Of a stretch of DNA of 15,901 nt, positions 1 to 5,794 are shown piece by piece. Within the stretch, counting starts at the first letter, position 1. Each line of letters begins with the position of its first letter. The notes below the pieces were generated by a model. It did not search any database. It was not told the DNA's origin and worked only from the letters and a program-made list of their open reading frames with translations. Origin of the DNA: JBFMHD01 sp040752395 [NCBI: Candidatus Hydrogenedentota bacterium] (GTDB lineage Bacteria; JBFMHD01); assembly GCA_040752395.1 (NCBI GenBank), contig JBFMHD010000049.1, forward strand, positions 1 through 15,901, given 5' to 3'. Both the position numbers and the translations under genes were made by a program.

Positions 1-182
1 ACAAGAAGCAAGATAACGGAAGAAGTGAGAGGTGTCAGGACAGGCTACGGGCTACGGACTACAGCCAGCTGGAGCCAAAAGCCCAGAGCCTGCTGAAAAG
101 TCTTGAGTCTTGAGTCCTGTTTTGACTCACGACTTGCGACTTGTGACTCACGACTCTTTTTATATCATCTTTAGTTTTTCAT
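1..182 (-). repeat. Inverted repeat arm A with 7-bp tandem units
   Basis: The reverse complement of positions 2-182 matches 15191-15385. I count about six substitutions, plus one length difference of exactly 14 bases where arm B has two more copies of a gtcttga-like heptamer. Inside the arm the sequence runs in degenerate 7-base steps, such as ggctacg/ggctacg/gactaca around 44-64 and ctcacga/cttgcga/cttgtga further on. The arm may continue to the left of the window. No protein is recognisable in it. The strand symbol only records that it is opposite in orientation to arm B. Confidence 0.9.
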
Positions 183-409
183 ATATTGTATTGTGTAGAG
201 CGCAAACCGCGCTCATGGGTACTCCTTTAAGCGTTTACCACAATATGGATTTCGAGAGAGAATCGAAGATTGATATAATCTTTTACAGGTATAAGAACCA
301 TTGGTTTGTTAATAGTTATTGTTTTATTCATAATATATATTCACCTCGAAAACAATTATAAGATATATTACAAAATTTGTAAAGAAATTGTTAAAAAGCA
401 ATTATTTTG
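183..409. other. Gene-free leader upstream of rimM
   Basis: I see no credible gene here. A GC-rich hairpin stands out in the AT-rich surroundings: GAGCGC at 198-203, loop AAACC, GCGCTC at 209-214. No T-run follows it, so it is not a classical terminator. The rest is AT-rich with no tRNA cloverleaf that I can fold by eye. The rpsP and KH-protein genes that often precede rimM are not present in the 469 bases before it. Confidence 0.5.
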
Positions 410-440
410 TTGACTTTAATTGGAATACCTGATAGTATTC
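410..440 (+). promoter_or_regulatory. Promoter of the rimM operon, with a dyad
   Basis: TTGACT at 410-415 is a good -35 box. After a 17-base spacer comes TAGTAT at 433-438 as the -10 box, preceded by TGA, which fits an extended -10. Transcription would start near 445, giving a short leader. An inverted repeat, GAATAC (423-428) N6 GTATTC (435-440), overlaps the -10 box and could be an operator. Confidence 0.55.
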
Positions 441-469
441 GAGCATAGACTGTCCAGGAATGCAAAATC

Positions 470-1006
470 TTGGCAAAAAGAATTACAATGGATTATTTTA
501 TAATCGGGAGGGTGGGTAGAAGTTTTGGGTTAAATGGTGAATTTAGAGTACACCTCTTTACGGATTTTTTTGAGCTTTTTGAAAATATAGAATTTGTCTA
601 TTTATCTCCACAAACTGAGAACATTAAACCAATGCGATATTTAATATTAGCCAGGAGATGGTTATCCGGGAAACTTTTATTAAAGTTACAAAACATAGAA
701 ACAAAGGAAAAAGTAAAAGATATTGTAAATCAGTTTATATATTTACCAGAGGAGGAGTTAAAGGTTTTGCCGGAAAACAAGCGATATCTTGTTAAGCTCA
801 AAGGTATGAAAGTAGTTGATATTAAAAGCGGTGTGATAGGTGTGATAGATGATTATTATAATTTTAGCGGTAACACCTGTATTGAGATTAATCGTGGAAC
901 AAGAAAGAGTATATTTCCATATAACAAAGAGTTTATTGTTGGTTTAGATAAACAGAAAAGAATATTAAAAACAGATTATCCGCTGGAATTAATTGAGCAG
1001 TTGTGA
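470..1006 (+). CDS. rimM: 16S rRNA processing protein RimM
   Basis: RimM binds ribosomal protein S19 and the 30S head, and is needed for maturation of the 16S rRNA 3' domain in the cytoplasm. The N-terminal beta-barrel carries the family signature GRVGRSFGLNGEFRV at residues 13-27. The second half (about residues 105-178) is a PRC-barrel beginning YLVKLKGMKV and ending in KTDYPLELIEQL. The 178 residues are normal for the family. The start is uncertain: TTG at 470 has AGGA about 11 bases upstream, whereas ATG at 488 gives a typical family start (MDYFIIGRV) but has only a weak ribosome binding site. It is first in a run with trmD and rplS, as in many bacteria. Confidence 0.95.
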   Translation: MAKRITMDYFIIGRVGRSFGLNGEFRVHLFTDFFELFENIEFVYLSPQTENIKPMRYLILARRWLSGKLLLKLQNIETKEKVKDIVNQFIYLPEEELKVLPENKRYLVKLKGMKVVDIKSGVIGVIDDYYNFSGNTCIEINRGTRKSIFPYNKEFIVGLDKQKRILKTDYPLELIEQL

Positions 1007-1112
1007 AGTTTTTTGACGGACTTCTCATCCTGAAGCCCGAGAAGCTGAGGGTTCCTCCTCCGGGCTCTGGCGCTTAACACAGTGGGAGTGAAGGCCGCGA
1101 AAGGATCTTGAG
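1007..1112 (+). repeat. GC-rich intergenic repeat-like element before trmD
   Basis: This 106-base spacer is much richer in G+C than the genes around it. It contains GCCCG and CGGGC arms bracketing a loop, begins with CTCATCCTGAAG and ends with GAAAGGATCTTGAG. From memory, those ends resemble the CATCCTGA...GAAGGATCT type of dispersed intergenic repeat seen in diverse bacterial genomes. The AAGGA at 1101-1105 sits 7 bases before the trmD ATG and serves as its ribosome binding site. Fourteen bases beginning near 1018 (ACTTCTCATCCTGA) recur with one mismatch at 3480-3493. Confidence 0.45.
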
Positions 1113-1778
1113 ATGAGATTTGATATTATAAGTATATTTCCTGAGCTTTTGAAAACATTTAAGGAGACAGGGCTTTTGAAGAAAGCCCGGGATAAAAATT
1201 TATTAAGTATAAATATTTACAACCCGAGAGATTGTGCAAAACCGCCCCATTTTGTAGTTGATGATTATCCTTATGGTGGTGGACCAGGAATGGTTATGAA
1301 AGTTGAGCCTATTGTTGAATGTGTTGAAGCGATAGAATTTGCAAGTGATGAAAAGAAGCTTATTCTCATTACTTCACCACTGGGAAAAATTTTTAACCAG
1401 AAAATTGCACGGGAATTTATTAATCTCGATAGGATTGTGATTATATGTGGACGGTATGAGGGGATAGATGAGAGGGTTAGAGAGATATTTAATGCAGAAT
1501 ATATTTCCTGTGGAGAGTATATACTTATGGGTGGCGAAGTCGCGGCTATGGTTATTATTGAGAGTGTTGCTCGATTAATACCCGGGGTTATAGGAAATGA
1601 AGAATCTTTAATTGATGAGAGTTATAAAGAAAATTTTTTGGAATATCCTCAATATACAAGACCAAGAACATATAGGGGATATAATGTCCCAGAGGTTTTA
1701 TTAACAGGAGATCACGAGCGGATAAAGGACTTTCGAGAAAAACAAAAAAGGAGGTATAGTTTCGATGAACAAACTTGA
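1113..1778 (+). CDS. trmD: tRNA (guanine-N1)-methyltransferase TrmD
   Basis: TrmD methylates N1 of G37 in tRNAs with G at position 36, using S-adenosylmethionine, which prevents +1 frameshifting. Motifs of the trefoil-knot SPOUT fold are clear: [12 protein letters not shown] at 49-60, [11 protein letters not shown] at 112-122, [12 protein letters not shown] at 135-146 and EYPQYTRP at 177-184. The protein aligns with E. coli TrmD without gaps through this region, but the residue equivalent to catalytic Asp169 is Glu169 (within IDES), with Asp168 next to it. At 221 residues it is shorter than the E. coli enzyme (about 255) in the C-terminal domain. The gene overlaps the start of rplS by 14 bases, suggesting translational coupling. 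Position 1113 follows AAGGA with good spacing. Confidence 0.97.
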   Translation: MRFDIISIFPELLKTFKETGLLKKARDKNLLSINIYNPRDCAKPPHFVVDDYPYGGGPGMVMKVEPIVECVEAIEFASDEKKLILITSPLGKIFNQKIAREFINLDRIVIICGRYEGIDERVREIFNAEYISCGEYILMGGEVAAMVIIESVARLIPGVIGNEESLIDESYKENFLEYPQYTRPRTYRGYNVPEVLLTGDHERIKDFREKQKRRYSFDEQT

Positions 1779-2103
1779 GAATGTTATAAAGGGCAGAATA
1801 AAGGAAACGCCGGATTTTAAAAGTGGAGACACGGTTAGAGTACATATGAAAGTGAGAGAAGGAGATAAAGAACGTGTGCAGGTATTTGAGGGTGTGGTTG
1901 TGAGAAGACGAGGGATTGGTTTATCAGAGACTTTTTCTGTGAGAAAAGTATCATTTGGTGTGGGGGTAGAAAAAGTTATTCCCATACAATCGCCTGCCAT
2001 AGATAAAATTGAAATACTAAAACATGGTAAAGTACGAAAATCAAGGATATATTATATAAGAGAGCGCTATGGTAAATCTGCAAAACTAAAAGAACAAAGA
2101 TAA
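1765..2103 (+). CDS. rplS: 50S ribosomal protein L19
   Basis: L19 lies at the 30S-50S interface of the ribosome. The 112-residue length and the sequence fit throughout: [20 protein letters not shown] near residues 18-37, [11 protein letters not shown], and the C-terminal signature [15 protein letters not shown] strong GGAGG at 1750-1754 lies inside the end of trmD, so the ATG at 1765 is well supported and its translation is probably coupled to trmD. This is the usual third gene of the rimM-trmD-rplS cluster. Confidence 0.98.
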   Translation: MNKLENVIKGRIKETPDFKSGDTVRVHMKVREGDKERVQVFEGVVVRRRGIGLSETFSVRKVSFGVGVEKVIPIQSPAIDKIEILKHGKVRKSRIYYIRERYGKSAKLKEQR

Positions 2104-2112
2104 AAATGAGTT

Positions 2113-3210
2113 ATGACAAAAACAGGGAGAATACAAGACAGACAAGATGGGTTTGAAGTTAATGTTTCCCGAGTCCCGTTAAGCAGGGAAGTTGTTTTAA
2201 AAAGGTTTGCTTGTGGGAGTATAGTCTCTGCAAAGATTATACAACGTCTTAGCTCAGATACTTTTATAGCTAATTTTCAAGGATTAAATCTTATAACAAA
2301 AAGCGAAATACCATTCAAAGAAGGCCAATATATTTTTGGTAAAGTTCAAAATAACGAATCAGAGATTTATCTTAAATGGATTGATAACCCCTTGCAAGGG
2401 AGAGAGGATGAGAAAATTAAAGAATTTTTATTAAATAATAATCTCAAAGTAGATAAATCGGTTATTGATTTTATTAAAATATTAATGAAGAAAAATATCC
2501 CATTAGATGAAGTATTATTAAAGAAGGTTTTAACTTATTACGAACATAAATCTTCTAACGACCCTGTATTGATGTCGTTCAGATACCTTATGCTGTTAAA
2601 GAAAAAAGATTTTGCTAAAATAGATGATTATATAGAACAATTTATAAAAAACGGGAAGAAATTAAAATTAAAAAACAAAAATAGTCTTAAAAATCTTAAA
2701 AACACAGTTAATAACCTATCTGAAGAAAAAGATATAATTTTTTTATTTAAAAGTTTGAAGGAGTGTATAGAAGAAACTGAACTTTTAAGATTTATTGCAG
2801 GGAACAGATTAGCAGCTTCGCTTAACCACGAGATACCACTATACATACCTTTTATTTCACCGGATGGAGAATTAAATTTTATAAAAGTAAAATATCAAAA
2901 AGAGTTTAAAGAAAAAGATAAAGATAGAGTAGCTTGTGTTGATAAACTTTTCTTTACCATACCTTTTTATAATCTCGGCAGGGTTACCATTGAGATTTTC
3001 AGATTCGATGATGAGATATTTATAAAACTTGTCTTTGAGAATAAAGATAAACTAAATTTATTAAAACAGACTGGAGACAGTCTGAAAGCTGAACTCATTT
3101 TTGAAAATAAGAAGATAAAAGAAGTTATATTTACATACGAGGAAAAAGAACCAACAGAAGATATGATTTTTACCAGCGGGATTTTGGAGAACATAGATGT
3201 ATGGATTTAA
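2113..3210 (+). CDS. FliK-like hook-length-control domain protein (YlqG-type)
   Basis: The 365-residue protein has an N-terminal beta-rich part (about 33-90: GSIVSAKIIQRL...LNLITKSEIPFKEGQYIFGKV) that looks like the small barrel found in FliK-like and YlqG-like proteins. A lysine-rich helical middle follows (about 95-230). The C-terminal part (about 235-335: IPLYIPFISPDGE...LFFTIPFYNLGRVTIEIFRFDDEIFIKLVFEN) resembles the FliK C-terminal domain. FliK sets flagellar hook length and interacts with FlhB. Here the partner gene directly downstream, overlapping by 10 bases, is an FlhB C-domain-like protein, the same pairing as ylqG-ylqH after rplS in Bacillus. No signal peptide or membrane segment is seen. 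The family call rests on pattern and context; the cellular role is unknown. Confidence 0.65.
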   Translation: MTKTGRIQDRQDGFEVNVSRVPLSREVVLKRFACGSIVSAKIIQRLSSDTFIANFQGLNLITKSEIPFKEGQYIFGKVQNNESEIYLKWIDNPLQGREDEKIKEFLLNNNLKVDKSVIDFIKILMKKNIPLDEVLLKKVLTYYEHKSSNDPVLMSFRYLMLLKKKDFAKIDDYIEQFIKNGKKLKLKNKNSLKNLKNTVNNLSEEKDIIFLFKSLKECIEETELLRFIAGNRLAASLNHEIPLYIPFISPDGELNFIKVKYQKEFKEKDKDRVACVDKLFFTIPFYNLGRVTIEIFRFDDEIFIKLVFENKDKLNLLKQTGDSLKAELIFENKKIKEVIFTYEEKEPTEDMIFTSGILENIDVWI

Positions 3211-3503
3211 ATAAAAAGAAAACCGTAGCACTTTCTTATGATAGTAATCAAGATAATGCACCGAAGGTAATAGCAAAAGGCAGAGGCTATATAGCAGAAG
3301 AAATATTAAGGATAGCAAAGGAATATGGTCTTTACATATATGAAGATTCAGCGCTTGCTGAGATACTTTTTCTACTTGAGTTATATCAAGAGATTCCTGA
3401 GGAATTATATAGCGTTGTGGCTTGTGTGTTCGCAAAATTGTATGAAATAGATAAGCGGGCCAGCGAGTCTTTTCAACCGACTGCTCATCCTGACACTGAT
3501 TAA
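3201..3503 (+). CDS. FlhB C-terminal-domain-like protein (YlqH-type)
   Basis: This small protein of 100 residues matches the cytoplasmic C-terminal domain of FlhB/YscU export-switch proteins: VALSYDS, APKVIAKGRGYIAEEILRIAKEYGLYIYEDSALAEIL (about 20-56) and QEIPEELYSVVACVFAKLYEID (63-84). It lacks the membrane part of FlhB and the autocleavage motif NPTH, whose place is taken by KKKTVALSYDS. It therefore cannot be a working export-gate subunit on its own. Stand-alone proteins of this kind (YlqH in Bacillus) sit next to a FliK-like gene, as here. Residues 85-100 extend beyond the usual domain end and look repeat-derived. The ATG overlaps the end of the FliK-like gene. Confidence 0.75.
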   Translation: MDLNKKKTVALSYDSNQDNAPKVIAKGRGYIAEEILRIAKEYGLYIYEDSALAEILFLLELYQEIPEELYSVVACVFAKLYEIDKRASESFQPTAHPDTD

Positions 3504-3535
3504 TTCTTACTTTTTTCGTTATCTTGCCTCTAAAT

Positions 3536-3556
3536 GTAGTGAGGGTCACAAGACCC
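3536..3556 (+). repeat. 21-bp hairpin repeat, copy 1
   Basis: The sequence contains AGGGTC, loop ACAA, GACCCT (3542-3557). The same 21 bases recur at 3689-3709 with a single mismatch. No T-run follows directly, so I do not call it a terminator. Confidence 0.7.
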
Positions 3557-3576
3557 TTTGTGGACTGTAATTTTTA

Positions 3577-3604
3577 TTGACAATATAAATAGTATTTATA
3601 TTGT
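3577..3604 (+). promoter_or_regulatory. Possible HD-GYP gene promoter overlapped by a perfect palindrome
   Basis: TTGACA at 3577-3582 is a consensus -35 box. The best -10 candidate is TATTGT at 3599-3604 after 16 bases, which is only fair. A perfect palindrome spans 3580-3604: arm ACAATATAAATA, central G, arm TATTTATATTGT. It covers the promoter spacer and the putative -10, where a dimeric repressor could bind. The leader to the HD-GYP start would be about 200 bases and contains repeats. Confidence 0.4.
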
Positions 3605-3645
3605 ATATCATAATGCTGCATAAATAAATGGACTGTATAAAGGAA

Positions 3646-3758
3646 AGGCATAAAGGCACGAAATTAAATTCAAAATTCAAAATTAGAAGTAGTAAGGGTC
3701 ACAAGACCCGTAGTAGAGGCGGGTTTACCCATCCATAGCCAGGCACAAAGGCACAAAG
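3646..3758 (+). repeat. Cluster of short tandem units and hairpins
   Basis: The stretch from 3504 to 3815 holds no credible gene. Within it are aggcataa/aggcacga (3646-3661), caaaatt twice (3671-3684), the second 21-bp hairpin copy with GGGTC-ACAA-GACCC (3689-3709), a small hairpin GGGT-TT-ACCC (3721-3730), and aggcacaa twice (3741-3756). These look like pieces of a dispersed intergenic repeat family. Confidence 0.6.
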
Positions 3759-3815
3759 ATTAAATGTAAATTGCAAAATTTGTCTCATTATTAATGCAGA
3801 GGTTAATAGAGAAAA

Positions 3816-5138
3816 ATGAGAACTATATTTGTGGATAAAGTTGTACCAGGCATGATTTTAGCTCAATCAGTTATAAGCAATGGTGGGAATATCTTACTTG
3901 AGGAGAAAACTATTTTAACCAATGAAATGATTGAGAGTTTAAAAAAATGGGATATTAATATAATACAGGTAGAAGAAAAAGTAGTGCGTTTAGATAAGCA
4001 AGAAAGAGAAAAAACATTAAAAGATAATGATATATTACCGCTTGAAGAATTGATGCCTGAGACTCTGGGACTGGACTCAACTGTTACGCAACTTCCAAAG
4101 GTAAAGCTGGAACCCCAGGAAATTGATAAAGTTATCTCAGGAAGGGTGATAGGGGGTGGCATTAGACAGAGGAAACCACAAGCTTTTAAAAAATTTAAAT
4201 ATGAGATAAAACAGATGGAACAGACAAAAAACATCATTGTTCAGGAATACCTAGCTACCCAAAAATCGACTATTAAAATAATGAAAGAACTAACAAATTA
4301 TCGCAAAGTAGAAAAAGAAGAGATATTTAAAATTATAAATAAATTAGTGGAAGAAGCTATAACAAATAAAGATATTCTAACAAATTTGACCGCTGTGAAA
4401 AATTATGACAATTATCTTTTATCCCATTCGATAAATGTATGTATATTATCTGTTCTTCTAGGTTATGCAATGGGATTTGATAAAAATGAGTTAATTGGCC
4501 TTGGGGAAGGAGCGTTGCTTCACGATATAGGTATGGCTAAAATACCATGGGATATCTGGCATAAAAAAGGAGCTTTAACTGATGACGAATATTTACAGGT
4601 AAAGAAGCATACTATCTATGGAGCTGATATATTGCTTGATATAGGTGGGTTAACACCGATGGCTGAGGTTATAGCTTATCAGCATCATGAACGGCTTGAT
4701 GGCTCAGGTTATCCTAAAGGTGTCGGTAGTGTTCGTATACATGATTTTTCAAAGATAGTTGCAGTTTGCGATGTATTCGAAGCAATGACCTCACCTCGAA
4801 GATATAGAAAGAGATTTCATGGGAATGAAGCTATATCGTTTATACTGCCAAGGTCAGGTATAAAATTCGATGCAAATGTTGTTAAAGATTTTATAAGACT
4901 TATGTCTTTATTTGCAGTTGGTTCTCTACTTAAATTGAACAATGGTTGTATAGGATTGGTTGTTTCTTCTAATCAGAATTATCCGCTTAGACCATTAGTA
5001 AAATTAGTTAGAGATGAAAACAATAAAGATATATCTTCTGATAATAGAATTATTGATCTTGTCAGAGAAAGGGAGCTGATTATAGAAAGAATAATTTTAC
5101 CTGAAGAAGTTAATATTAATATATTCAAAGCGTTATGA
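3816..5138 (+). CDS. HD-GYP domain protein, probable c-di-GMP phosphodiesterase
   Basis: HD-GYP proteins hydrolyse cyclic di-GMP, often controlling motility, surface growth or development. The 440-residue protein starts with a region like the N-terminal domain of many HD-GYP proteins (about 1-55: MRTIFVDKVVPGMILAQSVI) and has a charged linker with helices to about 190. The HD-GYP domain follows: H204 (HSIN), H236-D237 (LLHDIGMAKIP), H265, H290-H291 (HHERLDGSGYPKG, GYP at 298-300) and D319 (VCDVFEAM). Metal ligands and the GYP motif are intact, so I expect activity. A C-terminal tail of about 70 residues has the extra beta segment seen in relatives. No membrane segments or receiver domain are visible. 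The stop overlaps the yraN start by 4 bases (ATGA). The ribosome binding site is weak. Confidence 0.93.
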   Translation: MRTIFVDKVVPGMILAQSVISNGGNILLEEKTILTNEMIESLKKWDINIIQVEEKVVRLDKQEREKTLKDNDILPLEELMPETLGLDSTVTQLPKVKLEPQEIDKVISGRVIGGGIRQRKPQAFKKFKYEIKQMEQTKNIIVQEYLATQKSTIKIMKELTNYRKVEKEEIFKIINKLVEEAITNKDILTNLTAVKNYDNYLLSHSINVCILSVLLGYAMGFDKNELIGLGEGALLHDIGMAKIPWDIWHKKGALTDDEYLQVKKHTIYGADILLDIGGLTPMAEVIAYQHHERLDGSGYPKGVGSVRIHDFSKIVAVCDVFEAMTSPRRYRKRFHGNEAISFILPRSGIKFDANVVKDFIRLMSLFAVGSLLKLNNGCIGLVVSSNQNYPLRPLVKLVRDENNKDISSDNRIIDLVRERELIIERIILPEEVNINIFKAL

Positions 5139-5488
5139 AGATATCTACAAAAGACAAAGGAGATAGAGGGGAATTAATTGCAGTTGAATTTTTTAAAAAT
5201 ATAAATTACAACATAATAAAAAGAAATTATAAAACACCATTTGGAGAGATTGATATAATAGCTGAAGACAATGATGAAATAGTATTTATCGAGGTGAAAT
5301 CATCCTATGATGAGGAAAGAGAAAACCCTTTATATAACATTACACCAAAGAAATTAAGACATATATTTAAAGCTGGACAATGGTATATAAAGGAATATAA
5401 ATGTAATAAGAATTACAGATTTGATTTTGTATCTATAATTTTTCAAAAAGATGGTAAAAAAAAGATTGAACATATTAAAGGGATTTGA
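5135..5488 (+). CDS. yraN: YraN/UPF0102 family nuclease-like protein
   Basis: At 117 residues this is a typical UPF0102 protein, a small relative of the PD-(D/E)XK/Holliday-junction-resolvase nuclease fold; the exact substrate is not established. The key pattern is present: GDRGELIAVEFF (9-20), FGEIDIIAEDNDEIVFIEVKS (36-56, with D40, E53 and K55 as the likely catalytic triad), and the C-terminal YRFDFVSI. It overlaps the HD-GYP gene by 4 bases and is followed 3 bases later by a small unknown gene, so these are likely cotranscribed. In many bacteria yraN lies near comM and dprA, as here with comM. Confidence 0.93.
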   Translation: MKISTKDKGDRGELIAVEFFKNINYNIIKRNYKTPFGEIDIIAEDNDEIVFIEVKSSYDEERENPLYNITPKKLRHIFKAGQWYIKEYKCNKNYRFDFVSIIFQKDGKKKIEHIKGI

Positions 5489-5491
5489 GTT

Positions 5492-5764
5492 ATGGCTGTT
5501 GAAGATTTGATGATTAATGTTTATTTAAAGCGAATACTTAATAAATATCATATTGATACAAAAGAACTTAAGTTCTGGTCAACGAAGAGAGTTGTAAATC
5601 TTGTTGGATTATTTCAGAATATTGATGGGAGACAGCTTGGAAAGATGGATTTAATAGCTGTTGAAAATGAGATACGCAGGGTACCCAATGTTAAAGATAT
5701 AACTTTTAAACTGAAACACTGGCAGAAAAAGAACAATGAGTGGGTAGAGATAAAGGAGGAATAA
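5492..5764 (+). CDS. Small conserved-looking protein of unknown function
   Basis: I do not recognise this 90-residue protein. It starts at an ATG with AAGGGA about 8 bases upstream, 3 bases after yraN, and is followed 30 bases later by comM, so it is almost certainly translated. The middle part (ELKFWSTKRVVNLVGLF, then LIAVENEIRRVPNVKDITFKL at about 53-73) has the strand-helix-strand rhythm and the small-domain length of BON-type modules, but the glycine pattern is not diagnostic. It has no signal peptide, membrane segment or cysteine. A link to DNA uptake or processing is only suggested by its yraN and comM neighbours. Confidence 0.7.
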   Translation: MAVEDLMINVYLKRILNKYHIDTKELKFWSTKRVVNLVGLFQNIDGRQLGKMDLIAVENEIRRVPNVKDITFKLKHWQKKNNEWVEIKEE

Positions 5765-5794
5765 AAAGGTAGTTGCCGGGAGAGAGAATTAATA

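Noticed and set aside
1-182. CRISPR array
   Set aside because: The units are 7 bases, degenerate and contiguous, with no spacers and no cas genes.
110-361. 83-codon open frame upstream of rimM
   Set aside because: It starts inside the repeat arm, has no ribosome binding site, and reads like random AT-rich translation.
183-409. tRNA or small RNA gene
   Set aside because: Only one short GC hairpin is present; no cloverleaf or known RNA motif can be recognised by eye.
1740-1790. Frameshift joining trmD and rplS
   Set aside because: The 14-base overlap has a strong GGAGG for rplS and both proteins are complete by family comparison, so it is a normal coupled overlap.
3061-3549. 162-codon minus-strand frame opposite the FliK-like and FlhB-like genes
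   Set aside because: Shadow frame: both + strand genes have family patterns and coupled starts, and the minus frame has low-complexity hydrophobic content.
3542-3557. Terminator after the FlhB-like gene
   Set aside because: The 6-bp stem is not followed by a T-run and the same hairpin recurs 153 bases later as a repeat.
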